Part shown: piece by piece, positions 1 to 10,617 of the stretch
How the letters are laid out: each line of letters starts with the position of its first letter
How positions within the stretch are numbered: position 1 is the stretch's first letter
Assembly (NCBI RefSeq): GCF_000002875.2
Contig: NC_009409.2
Coordinates: 822,913-886,912, forward strand
Direction: 5' to 3'
From: Leishmania infantum JPCM5
Lineage: Eukaryota > Euglenozoa > Kinetoplastea > Trypanosomatida > Trypanosomatidae
DNA: 64,000 nucleotides
Position numbers and translations under genes: made by a program
Notes under the pieces: generated by a model
What the model was told of the DNA's origin: nothing
The model's input: only the letters and a program-made list of their open reading frames with translations
Database searches by the model: none

Positions 1-252
1 GGCTTGTGGTTCACGTCGAGCGTACTCGTGTTCGTTGTGCTGCCGGCCTATCTAGGGCCCGCGTACGTCAAGTACGTGGCTGGCAGCGAGTGGCTGGAGC
101 GGGCGTCGAAGTCGATCTGGCAGCGGCGCAACGAGAAGGACTTCGAACTGTACATGACGCAGCGCAAGAATACGTGGGCGGAATGGCTGGGCCTGAAGCG
201 ATACAACATCAGCGGGGAAGAGAACGACGGTGACATCCAGAAGTACCGATGA
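1..252 (+). CDS. Partial conserved hypothetical membrane protein (3' end only)
   Basis: An open frame enters from the left edge in frame 1 and ends at the TGA at 250-252, giving the last 83 residues; the start lies outside the window. A hydrophobic stretch at the beginning (WFTSSVLVFVVLPAYLG) looks like a single membrane segment. It is followed by a basic/aromatic tail with the pattern KSIWQRRNEKDFELYMTQRK. Small proteins of this shape (one TM, charged C-terminal tail) are common among kinetoplastid mitochondrial complex subunits, but I do not recognise the family and assign no function. It runs in the same direction as all other genes here. Confidence 0.7.
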   Translation, partial: GLWFTSSVLVFVVLPAYLGPAYVKYVAGSEWLERASKSIWQRRNEKDFELYMTQRKNTWAEWLGLKRYNISGEENDGDIQKYR

Positions 253-450
253 GGCTGCTGCTGACGCTCTCCGTGTGTCCGCGCCTGGATGCGCAGGTTA
301 AGGAATGCCAATGCGTTTTCGCGCTTGTTTGGGCTTCATTTTTCCTTTCTGGTGTGGGAGGGGTATGCGTGGACTGTGGCCTGCCTCGCTCCGTATAGTG
401 GCGTTGTGCGCTCCTCCTCTCTCCCTTCTCTTTCCCCTCACAGAGAGTTG

Positions 451-490
451 CTGTTGTTGTTGTTGTTGTTGTTGTTGTGTGTGTGTGTGC
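451..490. repeat. TTG/GT microsatellite
   Basis: About eight TTG (TGT) triplets run directly into a (GT) run ending in GCG. It lies in the spacer after the first partial gene and is not coding in any supported frame. Confidence 0.95.
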
Positions 491-594
491 GTGATGGCTG
501 CCCGCGTAGCTGGGCATTTTTGTAGTGCTTGGTCCCTCTTCATCCATCTCCTTTGTGAGGAGGAGGAGTTCACGAATGAGGCGACGAAGTGCGG

Positions 595-1193
595 CGCTGT
601 TTTCTTCCTTCCGCCAACGTGTCCGTTTCGCTGCTGTGCAACGCGAGGTCAACGCTGCACCCCCCGGGTCTGCCACAGGGCCCCTCCCCCTCGCATCGCG
701 CGGTGCGGAGCAGCCGTAGACACGCGCGCCACAGCAACGCGCCGGCCCGGTCATCTCAGCACGGCCCCCGCCTCAAAGGCAACGCACCCGCCCGCATCCC
801 AGGTCGCCTCGCAGCCGCCCCAGCCATGCTGGTTGCCACGTGGTGCATATCCCTCGCGGGGCGCCTGAGCCGCCCCGCACCACTAAGCAGCGAGGGCCGG
901 GTGGGATACGTCCCAGCCACGTCGGCACACTCTGCCCATCATATGGATGGCGCACGCGTGTGCAGTGCTGCAGGTCGCTCCGGTGCAACGCCGTCCACCG
1001 TCGGACCGCCGACGTGAGTGGCGCTGAGTCTCTCCGACTCCCCAACGTCGCAGGCGCTTGGCCCTCTCACCACGAGAAGGGGCTGTGCATTGGCCGGAAT
1101 AGGGGAGGGGAGGGGCTGCCCGGCTTCGCCACGCACCGAGTGGGGAGAGGGGGTGGGTGCACAGAGCCCTGAGAGACGACTCGCTGAGGTGTC
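595..1193 (-). mobile_element. SIDER2-like retroposon, copy 1 (inverted)
   Basis: This is the reverse complement of copy 2 (7347-7945) over 599 bp, with one substitution noticed by eye. The core common to all copies is 612-1171 (560 bp), which matches the ~550-bp size I recall for Leishmania SIDER2. In the sense direction the element starts near CAGGGCTCTGTG. Next comes a block resembling a decayed 5' signature of trypanosomatid retroposons (CCGGCCA, then GTGAGAGGGCCAAGC). It ends in an A-rich stretch (GAAGGAAGAAAA). It has no long conserved coding frame, as expected for a short non-autonomous element. This is the only antisense copy in the window. The SIDER2 name rests on size, location and remembered signature, not a database match. 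Confidence 0.75.
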
Positions 1194-1552
1194 TCAAGTC
1201 ATGAAGGAATGAGCGCGAGCGCATTTGTGTAGCTCTCTCTATCTCCTACTCACACGTTTTCTGGCCGCCTTCTTTCACCCGTTCCTTTGCCGCCCTGTGC
1301 AGCACCGCACACGACGCCGCCCCTCCTTTCTTCCTCCCATCAACGTGGACCTTTAGCGCGCCTTCCCGCGTCTGCGTCTTCTTCTGTCTTTCCCATCCCT
1401 TTTTGTGTCTGGGGGGAGTGCGCGAGAGTGACTTGGGCGGTGACGTGGCGAGAGGAAGGGGAGTAGCGCACCGCGTTGCCCATAGACCTAATCGCCTGCT
1501 CACACGCACACAGATCCGGTGCCCACGCTCACAACGCTGCACCAGCACCGCA

Positions 1553-1924
1553 ATGGAACGTGAGCGAAAGCTGGCGGAACGGGAGGTGCGCGAGGCCGTG
1601 GCGGACGCGGAGTCGCCGCTGGCGCAGCGACACGTGCGGGAATCCCTGAAGAAGAACAAATTCGCTGTTGCCCTCTACGCCGTGGCCCTCTTCACGCCCG
1701 CCTTCTTCCTCATGTTCTTCTACACCGCCAAGGCGCGCGAGATTCGCGCCAACTTCAGAGACCCCTACGCCCTCCCCGAGGGGTTTGACCCAAAGACGGG
1801 TGAGTTCTCGAGCAAGGAGGCGCAACCGAAGAGCGCGCAGGAGTTGCCCATATCCAGATCACTCTTTGTGGGCGAGGAGCCGGGCAGCTACGGAGGGCGT
1901 GCGCGCAAGCGCAGCATCAGCTGA
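1553..1924 (+). CDS. Small single-TM hypothetical protein (123 aa)
   Basis: ATG at 1553 is the first in-frame ATG after the putative acceptor AG near 1512 and gives 123 residues ending at TGA 1922-1924. The N-terminus is highly charged (MERERKLAEREVREAVADAE). It is followed by a basic patch (SLKKNK) and one clear membrane segment at about residues 43-60 (VALYAVALFTPAFFLMFFY). A soluble tail ends in a basic serine-containing stretch. This architecture fits a small mitochondrial or ER membrane subunit, but I do not recognise a family. Frame, codon use and context support a real gene. Confidence 0.75.
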   Translation: MERERKLAEREVREAVADAESPLAQRHVRESLKKNKFAVALYAVALFTPAFFLMFFYTAKAREIRANFRDPYALPEGFDPKTGEFSSKEAQPKSAQELPISRSLFVGEEPGSYGGRARKRSIS

Positions 1925-3056
1925 AATAATTGGAGGTGCGCTGTGCAGCCGCGCAGGCGAGAAGAAAGCCGCTGACACGCACGTGGAGACGGAGAAGCAA
2001 GACGCTTCCGTTGTTGTGCAGGGCGGGTGGCTCCCACTCGTGCTTGCCTTTGAGAACCGAAAGGGGGTGTGGTGACTCGCCTCGATGCTTCCATAACGCG
2101 AAACGAGCATAAAAGGAAAATCAATACAAACTAGTGCAGTACCGTTCAGGCGGAAAGGGAGAGCGAGAGGGAGAGACGATGCGTGCACTTCGTGTAGTGG
2201 GCCCCGCCTCTGGGGTGATGGCCTGCTGGCAAGCGAACCCGACTGACAACTTGCGTTTTGTGGGGCAGCCTCGGCAACCGCACCGAGAATTGCGGCTTTC
2301 ACCCATCCCTTCCCTTTCTTCTGACGCTGGTCTCTTGCGACGCACGTACGTCTCACCACGGTGCTGTCTGTTTGAAGGCACGCAGGGGAGCTGCGTGTGC
2401 GTGCATGCGCGCGCATCCTGTTCTGTGCCTCTCATGCCCAATCACTCTCTCTTTGACCCTTCCTTTTCGTCCTCACCTTGTACGTCGACCCATCACGGGG
2501 TGGCTGCGGGTGTCCAGTGCCGTGCCTGCGTATCGCTTCGTGGACGCCGTTCGTCTCCTAATATCGTCCATACTACCGCCGCTCCCTTTGCCATTTTGTG
2601 TCAGGGCTGGGAAGGTGGTGGTGACTGCACCACGGGAAAGGATCCCACGACGCTGAGGTTGAAGTGGCTGCAGGTTTCACCACAGACACGCTGCGGCCTG
2701 CAATCACTCTTGCGTGCATGTGTTTGTGTGTGTGCTGGACTCAAGTGCGGGTGTGCTCGCTCATGTGATCGGCGAGGCGTCGCGTCGTGTGCGGAGCTCT
2801 TGACGGAGTAGCGACTTGACCAGCGTGTGCTTCAGACCCACCTCCCTCTTTCTATCTCTCATAGACGCACTGTCGCCCCGTGTTCCCTCCCTCTCCGCCC
2901 TTCAGCTCACCGCATCCATCCACAGAGAGAGAGGTGCTGCGGAGGTGCACCGGAGGCCTTTGCGAGGACCACACACCCCAAAGTGCAGAGACGGCTTTCG
3001 TTCCTCCCGGCGGCGCGCTCCGTGTGCGCCTGCCGTAGACATCTCTTCCGCCTACC
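1925..3056. other. Intergenic spacer
   Basis: No gene or repeat recognised. A pyrimidine-rich tract at 2842-2902 followed by CAG at 2903-2905 is the likely trans-splice acceptor for the gene at 3057. Confidence 0.6.
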
Positions 3057-3727
3057 ATGAGCACCCTACTGGAGATCTACCGGCACAGCTTTCCCAAGCG
3101 GCTGCGCTTCGACAAGGCGAGCCAGGTGCTTTACGCCCAGTGCTACTCGATCAACCGACGGTACAAGAACAAAAAATACATTCCGCAGAAGGATATACAT
3201 GACGTATTGAACAGCCACGCCCNNNNNNNNNNNNNNNNNNNNNNNNNNNNNNNNNNNNNNNNNNNNNNNNNNNNNNNNNNNNNNNNNNNNNNNNNNNNNN
3301 NNNNNNNNNNNNNNNNNNNNNNCATCGCTTCCTCGACATATTGCGCAACAGCTCTGCAGAGCCACCGATGCTGTACCCGGCTGGTGCTGATGTGGGGTGG
3401 GGAGCCGCCATCATGCAAGCACTCCTCCCGTATGAGCTCCGCTGCGTCTACAACCCTACAAAGTTGTCGGCGACGAAGGGCGAGGCACGTATTGGCTGGG
3501 GCCATGTGCGGCAGGTGCTGGAGGAGATGATGGAGGACGAGGCGGCGCAAGCGAGTGGTGAGAAGCGCGTTCTGTGCCTACCGTGGACTCTGAACCAAAT
3601 TGTCAACATCGAGGCTAGTCTCGTGAAGTATGGCTTCAAGGTACGCAACGTGTACCGGCTGCACTGGCAGCGAGAGGACCACATGGGCGAGCACTTCTGC
3701 GACTACTTCTCTATCGCTGAGTCATGA
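3057..3727 (+). CDS. Conserved hypothetical protein, interrupted by an assembly gap
   Basis: ATG at 3057 (CTACCATGAG context) opens 55 codons (MSTLLEIYRHSFPKRLRF...) that run into an N gap at 3223-3322. The frame continuing from 3323 (HRFLDILRNSS...) stays open to the stop at 3725-3727. The two halves are in different frames if the gap is taken as exactly 100 bases. Because 166 coding bases precede the gap, an uninterrupted gene needs a true gap length of 2 modulo 3, so the mismatch is explained by a placeholder gap. The C-terminal part is soluble, with a conserved-looking GWGHVRQVLEEMMED segment and an aromatic/His-rich end (YRLHWQRED...HFCDYFS). Family not recognised. Confidence 0.7.
3223..3322. 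other. Assembly gap (100 N)
   Basis: A run of exactly 100 N inside the coding region of the gene at 3057; the round length suggests a placeholder of unknown true size. Confidence 0.98.
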
Positions 3728-5740
3728 GTGCCACGCCGCTGATGTACTTGTTGGGTGCCGACCGCGACTTTGCTCATGCCCACATGTTCTTCGCACCGTG
3801 CATCAAAAACGTCCACCGTCGCTCTGCACGATCGTGGCCTGAGGCACCGCTCTCCATTGCGGTGCTTGCGTGCCGACAGACGAGGGGACGAAGGGCGGCA
3901 CCCGTAGCGGTGTGCACCCGTGCCTTCCAAGGTGCAAAGTTGAGGAATGACAGTGGCGCTGCAGCTGCTGCTGTGCGTCTGTGTGCAAACGTTTGCGTAT
4001 GCGTGTTAGCGCTTGTGTGGCCGTTGCTGCCGTGTCGCTCACGTTCACCTTTCCGTTGTCCGCTTTCGCTCTAACAGTGACCACCATCTCGCCGCCCCAT
4101 CCCTCTTTGCCGCCTTGAGTAAAGCGAGCAGAGGGAGGGGGCGGCGAGGTGGTGGACAATGAGTTGTACAGATAGCACACCGCCGCCCCTTTCCACACAG
4201 ATATCACTGATGCTCCTTCTCCAGCCACGCATGTGCACCTAAAAGCACGCGCTTGGCGACCATGCCACCGCCCACCTTTTCACTCCTCTTCCCATTACTG
4301 CCGCCGCTCACTGCAGTGCTTCCAGAGGACCCCCCCTCTGCTGATACACCCTTCGTGTTGCTTGCCGTCCATCGTTACCTTCTTTTTCCTGTCTCTCTTT
4401 GGCCCGCGCCGATTGCTCAGCGTGCGTGCGTGCGCCTGTAGATGAAAGCCAACCTCATCAAGTAGAGCATTAGCCTGTGCACCCGCTACGTATTTGACAC
4501 TACTCGCCTCCCACCATCCCCTCTCTTGGCCTCCACTAGCACCCGCTCTCTCAGTGTCACAAAGTAAGATACAACACTAAAGCTCTCCGCCACTCACCAG
4601 TTTGTGCTGCTCACGAGATACAGCGATACGTGCGCCACAGACCGTACCGCTGGTGCGCCTCCCCGCGCGCTGTTGCTGCCCGAGTACCCCCTCCCTTTCC
4701 GTGTGCTGAATCGACGTGTGCTCTTCTACCCCCTCCCTCCCTCCTGTCGCTCTCTTCGGTAGTGCACTCACACACACCTTCCTCGGCATCGCTCCCTTCT
4801 TTTCGCCCTTGCCTGTGCATTCTTACAAGCCACCAAGAGCAGCGTTGGACGCATTTTCTGTACACCGTTGTGGTCTCCGCCTCGTCCCCTTCTGCGCTGT
4901 GTTTTCCCGCTGTACCTTTCTTTGCGTTGTCGCTCTCGTCCGTCATTGTTTCGTTCTCTTCCTGGTGACGCAGCCCCCTCCCCCTTCCACTTTTGCTTAC
5001 TCGTATCACCAACTGCGCTTTACGTTACCGTGTGTGTGTGTGCCAGTCTCTCTCGGTGTCTCCTGCCTCGTCTCCCCATCAGGTGACGGGCGCGCTGGCG
5101 GCCAACGAAAAAAGTAAGAAGGCTACACTGTTACGCACTCTGCTAGCTCTATCATTTTACCTCTTATTTCAATCCGTGCGTTGTGGCGTTTGTGGCGGCG
5201 CGCGTGCGTCAGAGGAGCTCATACCTCCCTCCGCTGTGCTCTTTTCGGCCTCCTCCCACGCTTGATTAGCGCTGCATTGGAGGTCGTTCGACAGGAGGAG
5301 AGAGGCGGGCAGATTTATCACATCGACGGGGAGGAGTTGGTGGTGTGCTTTCACTGACCCACCCACTCACAAGGACGCATACAAGCAGAGCGTTGTGTAA
5401 TACGTTTGTATGCGTTGATTTTCGTGTTTTGTTGCTCCGGAACCACGTGCCGTGTACACGCCTCCTCCTTTTCCGTTTGCTGTTTGTTGCGTCGTGCTCT
5501 TCTCTGTGTCGTGGCACGCACCACTGCCGCCTCCTTCCCCCCTCCGTCTTTCTCGTGCTGTGCGTCGCTCCTTGCTCCCCCGCATCCTCTCCTCCCCTCC
5601 TAACTGCCCTCGCTCTCCTTTTGGCTTGAAGAGAGAGGGAGTGAGTGAGAAGGGTGGGCCGGGTGGGGTGGGTTTTGGCGTATGGACGACTTACGTGTTG
5701 TGTGCTGGCGCGCGCCCTTTTTGAGCTCGGCTCGACGTGA
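3728..5740. other. Intergenic spacer (2.0 kb)
   Basis: Pyrimidine-rich and low in coding potential, with several CT-rich tracts (for example 4680-4760 and 5460-5625). I see no gene, RNA or repeat family. Confidence 0.6.
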
Positions 5741-6724
5741 ATGCCACTCACTGCGCCGCCAAGGCGCAATGGGAACATTAAGGTCTTCTTGAATGGCCGC
5801 ATCTTTGTTGGCCCCGACTGGCGCATCATGACGTTGAGCGTGGTGCTCATCTCGGTCTGCTCTCTCGTGTTTGTATTCTTCACAAACGAGATCATGGCCG
5901 CTCGCGTCATCGTTGGGGTGACGGCGCTGATTTCAGTTGCGGCGCTGCTTCTGTGCGGCTTGTCGGACCCAGGCGTCAAGCCGCGGCAGCCGCCCCCACC
6001 ACCTGACGCGCCTCCGCACGAGTCGCTGTGGCGTGAGCGCGAGTACGTGGACCAAAACGGTTATGTCCATCAAGCCCGGCTAGAGATGAAATGGTGCTAT
6101 AGCTGCAATATCTACCGGCCCTATCGCGGGGTGCACTGCCGCTACTGTGATCAGTGTGTGGCTCGCCGCGATCACCACTGCCCGTGGACGGGCACGTGCA
6201 TCGGTGCGAAGAACTACCGGTCTTACTTTGCACTCGTCTGGGTGCTCTCTGTGATGTTATTTACGGCACTCTGCGGCGGCATTCAGAGTTTTGTGCAGCG
6301 CATTGTCCGGCATAGTAAGGCAACACCCGTCATCGAGGACGGCCCCAGCGCGTTCACCTCCGCCCTCATCGACACGTACGGCCTGGAGCTCATTTTAATT
6401 GTGCTTTCTTTCATCTTCGGCTTGCTGGTGTGGTCGCTGGCAGTCTACCACACCTACCTCATCTCGCGAAACCTTACCTCCGGCGACGCAGCAAAGGACC
6501 TGGAAGAGAACGTCTTTACGCACGGCAGTGTGCTCGCGAACGTGTGGGCTGCGCTGACCGGCTGGCGTGAGGAGGAGATGACTTGCGGAGACGCACGCAC
6601 GGAGGTGGTGATCGAGGTGGGTGGCTGCGACGACGTATGCGATGCGCCTTCGCCTTCCACCTCGACCCACGCCGCATCGCCACATGCGACTGTCTGCGAC
6701 GGCGGCGATGCCTCACACTCATGA
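5741..6724 (+). CDS. DHHC-type protein S-acyltransferase (palmitoyltransferase)
   Basis: A 327-residue protein that would transfer palmitate from acyl-CoA to cysteines of membrane-associated proteins. It has four predicted membrane segments (about residues 30-47, 54-74, 163-183 and 213-235), the usual topology. The DPG motif is at 76-78. The cysteine-rich domain (about 118-160) carries paired CxxC/HCRYC motifs and ends in the catalytic DHHC at 144-147 (DHHCPW). The TTxE motif normally found after the last TM is replaced by TSGD (residues 246-249). A proline-rich linker (PPPPPDAPP) precedes the cysteine-rich domain. ATG at 5741 is the first good start and gives a full-length protein. SIDER copy 2 lies about 620 bp past the stop, in the likely 3'UTR. 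Confidence 0.95.
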   Translation: MPLTAPPRRNGNIKVFLNGRIFVGPDWRIMTLSVVLISVCSLVFVFFTNEIMAARVIVGVTALISVAALLLCGLSDPGVKPRQPPPPPDAPPHESLWREREYVDQNGYVHQARLEMKWCYSCNIYRPYRGVHCRYCDQCVARRDHHCPWTGTCIGAKNYRSYFALVWVLSVMLFTALCGGIQSFVQRIVRHSKATPVIEDGPSAFTSALIDTYGLELILIVLSFIFGLLVWSLAVYHTYLISRNLTSGDAAKDLEENVFTHGSVLANVWAALTGWREEEMTCGDARTEVVIEVGGCDDVCDAPSPSTSTHAASPHATVCDGGDASHS

Positions 6725-8798
6725 AAGGGGCAGTACTGTGGGAATGATGAGCTGCATCCCTCGTAACGTTTTCTCACCTCGCAATGATGCTGCTGCCGAC
6801 GTGCACACCTACACACAAGTGTCGCACGTCAGGAGGAAAACCAAAGGAAGCCTTTTCCTTTTTGGTTGTTACACACACGAATGGGGGCGTCGAAGTGCCG
6901 ACTTCGCTCTTGTGCTCTGCGCACACACTTCCACACGCCCTTCGCCATACGGCGAGGCTAATGATCGGTACGCGTCTATTTGTGCGCTCGAGAGCGTAGA
7001 AGAGCGAGAGAGAGGGGTGGGAGAGAAAGCGATGTGCCTCGCTGCCTTAAAGACATCGCTGTCTGCCTTCTGCCCTGATGCTCACGGAGGAGGGCCCCTC
7101 TCCCACCCCCAACACACACAGGCACAAGGCCGGTGGAAGAGGGACTGCTTTCACCTCTTCCCCATTCCTTTTCCCGCTGTTTTCATCTGTTCTGTACCGC
7201 ATCTACCAATGCCGTGAATCGCATGCGGTGCTTGATCTATATAGTGGAGTGAGAACGTATACGTGCGTGTTCGCTGCCGCTGAAGGGTCGCGGCGCGTGT
7301 GTGTGGGTGCTGCTGTTTTCTTGTATCTACGTCGCTAGCGGCGCAGGACACCTCAGCGAGTCGTCTCTCAGGGCTCTGTGCACCCACCCCCTCTCCCCAC
7401 TCGGTGCGTGGCGAAGCCGGGCAGCCCCTCCCCTCCCCTATTCCGGCCAATGCACAGCCCCTTCTCGTGGTGAGAGGGCCAAGCGCCTGCGACGTTGGGG
7501 AGTCGGAGAGACTCAGCGCCACTCACGTCGGCGGTCCGACGGTGGACGGCGTTGCACCGGAGCGACCTGCAGCACTGCACACGCGTGCGCCATCCATATG
7601 ACGGGCAGAGTGTGCCGACGTGGCTGGGACGTATCCCACCCGGCCCTCGCTGCTTAGTGGTGCGGGGCGGCTCAGGCGCCCCGCGAGGGATATGCACCAC
7701 GTGGCAACCAGCATGGCTGGGGCGGCTGCGAGGCGACCTGGGATGCGGGCGGGTGCGTTGCCTTTGAGGCGGGGGCCGTGCTGAGATGACCGGGCCGGCG
7801 CGTTGCTGTGGCGCGCGTGTCTACGGCTGCTCCGCACCGCGCGATGCGAGGGGGAGGGGCCCTGTGGCAGACCCGGGGGGTGCAGCGTTGACCTCGCGTT
7901 GCACAGCAGCGAAACGGACACGTTGGCGGAAGGAAGAAAACAGCGTCACGCGCGCGCTTGACGGTGCTTCTGTGTGCTCCGCGCGGGCTCTCTCACATTC
8001 CTTTCTTTTTACTGATCGTATGCCGCCCCACCGACCGCCACTTTTTCACCTGGGTTGCTTCCTCGCTCTCTCGTCATACAAGCTGACCAACAACGCCGTG
8101 CATATGCGGCTCCCTACACCGCACCTGCTCTCAGCTCCTTCGCGAGTACCGAAGTCTCGGCTTGAGCCGCATGCAGGGGGCGCGTATTTTGATGTGTACA
8201 TGTGCGTGCGTGGCAGTCTGCGATTCGAAGAGAAACGCGAGCACCCGCCCACTTTGTCGTCGTTTCTGTGCAGCCGCCGCTCTTCCCCCGATACGCCGGC
8301 GTGTGAACACGCTCGCGGGAGGCGGCAATCTCCTGAAAGGGATCGGGGCCATTCAGCTGCAGTGCCTCATCGCGGCATACCCGCTATCCTGTGTGCCACC
8401 ACCTCTCTCGAATGATGGCGGCGCTCCACTCCCTCAGCTTTCTCTCTCTTTGTGCCGGTGTCTCCTCCGCCGCCGCCACCCGCTCGCACTTTGGACGTGC
8501 GCTGCTCCGCTTCTCAAAGCCTCGGACGCGCACTCGTTGCCCTGCCCCGCCCCCTCCACCCCGTGCGGCTCACTATCACGAATATTATAACAGTGACGCA
8601 TAGACACCTCTGTGCGTCAGTACATATCTACCGCGCATCCCCTTCTCTTTTTCTTCCCCCACCCACCCACCCACCCACTGCGGATCTGAAAGCAGAGAGG
8701 CCCACACACACGCCCCAATCGCGTGTTGCGCCGCAGTGTAGGCCCTCGTCCCCTCTCCCCCGTACTTAGTGCTGCCTTCTTCCTGTGACAGAAGAAAC
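6725..8798. other. Intergenic spacer with SIDER copy 2
   Basis: Holds SIDER copy 2 and, near 8640-8690, a CT/CCCA-rich tract (four CCCA units near 8660-8677) followed by AAAGCAGAGAG, the likely trans-splice acceptor for PEX10. No gene is supported. Confidence 0.65.
7347..7945 (+). mobile_element. SIDER2-like retroposon, copy 2
   Basis: Core 7369-7928 (560 bp), an inverted repeat of copy 1. It belongs to the same sequence subgroup as copy 1: they share CACTGCACACGCGTGCGCC, GATATGCACC and CGTTGGCG where copies 3-5 have CACCGCACACGCGTGTGCC, GATGTGCACC and CGCTGGCG. It is sense-oriented and lies downstream of the DHHC gene, where a SIDER would be part of the 3'UTR. Elements of this class are reported to shorten mRNA half-life in Leishmania. 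The 3' end is A-rich (GAAGGAAGAAAACAG). Confidence 0.75.
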
Positions 8799-9689
8799 AT
8801 GCAGACGGCCACTGCCCCTTTCATTCTGCGTTCCTTGTACAAGGATGCGCACATCAGCGACACGCAAATCGCACGACCGATCACAGAGTTAATGATGAAT
8901 ACCATCGGTGCACAGCTCACGAACAAGTACGATACACACATCCCCGCAATAGCCTGCTCCCTCTACACACTCTTTTCGATGTCTCGAGTGCAGACGCTCG
9001 GGCAGGAGTTTTGTGACCTGCTGCCCGTGGTCAAGGCGCATCCGTGGCAGCCGGTCGGGCCGGCGCGCGTGTTCCTGCTCGCTGTGCTGCAACTTGTCGA
9101 GCCGACGGCGGTGTTCATGGTGGCCCGCAAGCTCTTCCCTGACATGTCCACGGCCGATGTTGAGGAGGTGCTGAAGAAGGCAGTACTTTGCGCGCTGTTT
9201 CTCTTCGAGCGCTTCGGCACGCTTCCACATCGCATCGTGCGGGTACGGTTCCTGAGCCTGAAGCCGTCGCGGGCCTTGCAGGACAGCGATGGTGCTCCGG
9301 GCTCGTACTTTGTTCTGGGCCTCGTGCTGCTGGTAGAGCTGGTCGTGCGCCTTTGGCGTTACAGCAAGGAGCGCACGTCGCGCGAGGCGAAGCGGTCGAC
9401 TGAGGCAGCCGTCATCACCAGCAGCGACGAGGATGCCGAGGACGCGCGGCCCGGGAAGTGCATGCTGTGCCTGAGCAATCGCAAGTGCCCAACTGCGACG
9501 AACTGCGGCCACATCTTTTGTTGGCGGTGCATCGCTGAGTGGATCCAGTCGAACCCGCAGGAGGCCGTGTGCCCGTTCTGCCGCCAGCACATCACGACGC
9601 AGTCGTTGGTGCCGCTGTACTTCTACGTCGCCAAAGAGCCGCCACGTGTGGGGACCGCGACGGACGACGCCGCCTCACCCGCCACTTGA
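8799..9689 (+). CDS. PEX10: Peroxin-10 (RING-finger glycosome/peroxisome import ubiquitin ligase)
   Basis: A 296-residue protein. The C-terminus carries a C3HC4 RING with all eight ligands: C221, C224, C236, H238, C241, C244, C258 and C261. Upstream is the Pex2/Pex10/Pex12 N-terminal region (about 15-185) with hydrophobic segments around 92-107 and 168-186. A short acidic linker (SSDEDAEDA) separates the two. PEX10 works with PEX2 and PEX12 as the membrane ubiquitin ligase that recycles the PTS receptor PEX5. In kinetoplastids the organelle is the glycosome, which houses much of glycolysis. Start at ATG 8799 is the first ATG after the CT-rich tract; upstream in-frame codons are not ATG. Confidence 0.9.
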   Translation: MQTATAPFILRSLYKDAHISDTQIARPITELMMNTIGAQLTNKYDTHIPAIACSLYTLFSMSRVQTLGQEFCDLLPVVKAHPWQPVGPARVFLLAVLQLVEPTAVFMVARKLFPDMSTADVEEVLKKAVLCALFLFERFGTLPHRIVRVRFLSLKPSRALQDSDGAPGSYFVLGLVLLVELVVRLWRYSKERTSREAKRSTEAAVITSSDEDAEDARPGKCMLCLSNRKCPTATNCGHIFCWRCIAEWIQSNPQEAVCPFCRQHITTQSLVPLYFYVAKEPPRVGTATDDAASPAT

Positions 9690-10617
9690 GGGGGATAGCT
9701 CACTGAAACTTGTCACCGAGACGCAATGAGGCTCTAGGTGGTATGTGCGCTCGTGTCCGCCCATTGGCGCACACGCCTTCAGCAGTGCTGGGCGACTGCG
9801 TTGCCATGGTAGTGTGCATGCTTTGCTATTTCCGTTTGTGCTGCGATGCGCAGCACAGCTTCAACATGAGGCAGACGGCGCGTACTGTTGAGGAGAGCCA
9901 CGTGGACAGCCGCGTGGGGATAGGATGGCGTCATGTGTATTCGTGGACCGTTGCTGCTGCTGCTGCTGCGTGGCCGTGCCGCGGCAGTTGCGCTGACGGC
10001 GCCCTGGCCTTCTCAATGACGATGACCGCCGCCAAAAAGAGAAAACACATCGACGAGGGGCCGCGAAGGAGAGAGGAGGAGGACGAGAGGGCAGAGGATA
10101 ACGATATGAATGCTTCTGTACCCACTCGCCGATGCCCAATTCTTCTCGTCTGCGCGTCTACAGACCAACGTGCTCTAATCTCGTCGTCTTCCCTCCCGAG
10201 AGCGTTCTCAGCGGGAAGGGGAGGGGCGGGGACGGTACGACAGTGTCTTCCCGTCGTCTCTCCCTTATTTCATCTTCCGCCGCCTCCCTTGCTCTCTCTC
10301 TCTCTGTCGCTCCGTCTCCACCCTCCAGCGCCGTTGTCCATCTCCTCCATTACGTGCACGTGTGCCTCTACTGATCGGGCCCACCTTCGCGCACGCAGCA
10401 CACTCACCACCGCACATAGCCGAAAGCGCGCGTGTGCTGACTGAGGGCTCATCTGCAAACGCACACGCCATCAAGCAGCAATCCAATATCAAGGCGTTCA
10501 CGCTCGAGTCGACTGCCCGGATCGAGCGCGCCATCTACCGCTGCGCGCACACGCACGCATCTTCCGTGTTGTGCCATTGGAGAGCGTGCGAGAGAAGAGA
10601 GGCGAAGTGCTGCCGCG
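9690..10617. other. Intergenic spacer
   Basis: About 0.9 kb. It has a CT-rich tract at about 10,255-10,345 and possible acceptor AGs near 10,398 and 10,473. No gene recognised. Confidence 0.6.

Larger units (their letters stand above)
253..1552. other. Intergenic spacer with microsatellite and antisense SIDER
   Basis: No convincing gene. It holds a TTG/GT microsatellite, SIDER copy 1 in inverted orientation, a pyrimidine-rich stretch around 1370-1405, and AG dinucleotides near 1512 that could be the trans-splice acceptor of the gene at 1553. Confidence 0.7.

Noticed and set aside
305..868. 187-codon + frame through the microsatellite and SIDER copy 1
   Set aside because: Poly-Cys/Val run comes from the TTG/GT repeat, and the rest is the antisense SIDER; no protein character.
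7495..7767. Repeated 90-codon frames in all SIDER copies (also at 28,246, 40,386 and 41,129)
   Set aside because: They recur only because the elements are nearly identical; composition is low-complexity, and no reverse transcriptase or nuclease motif is present.
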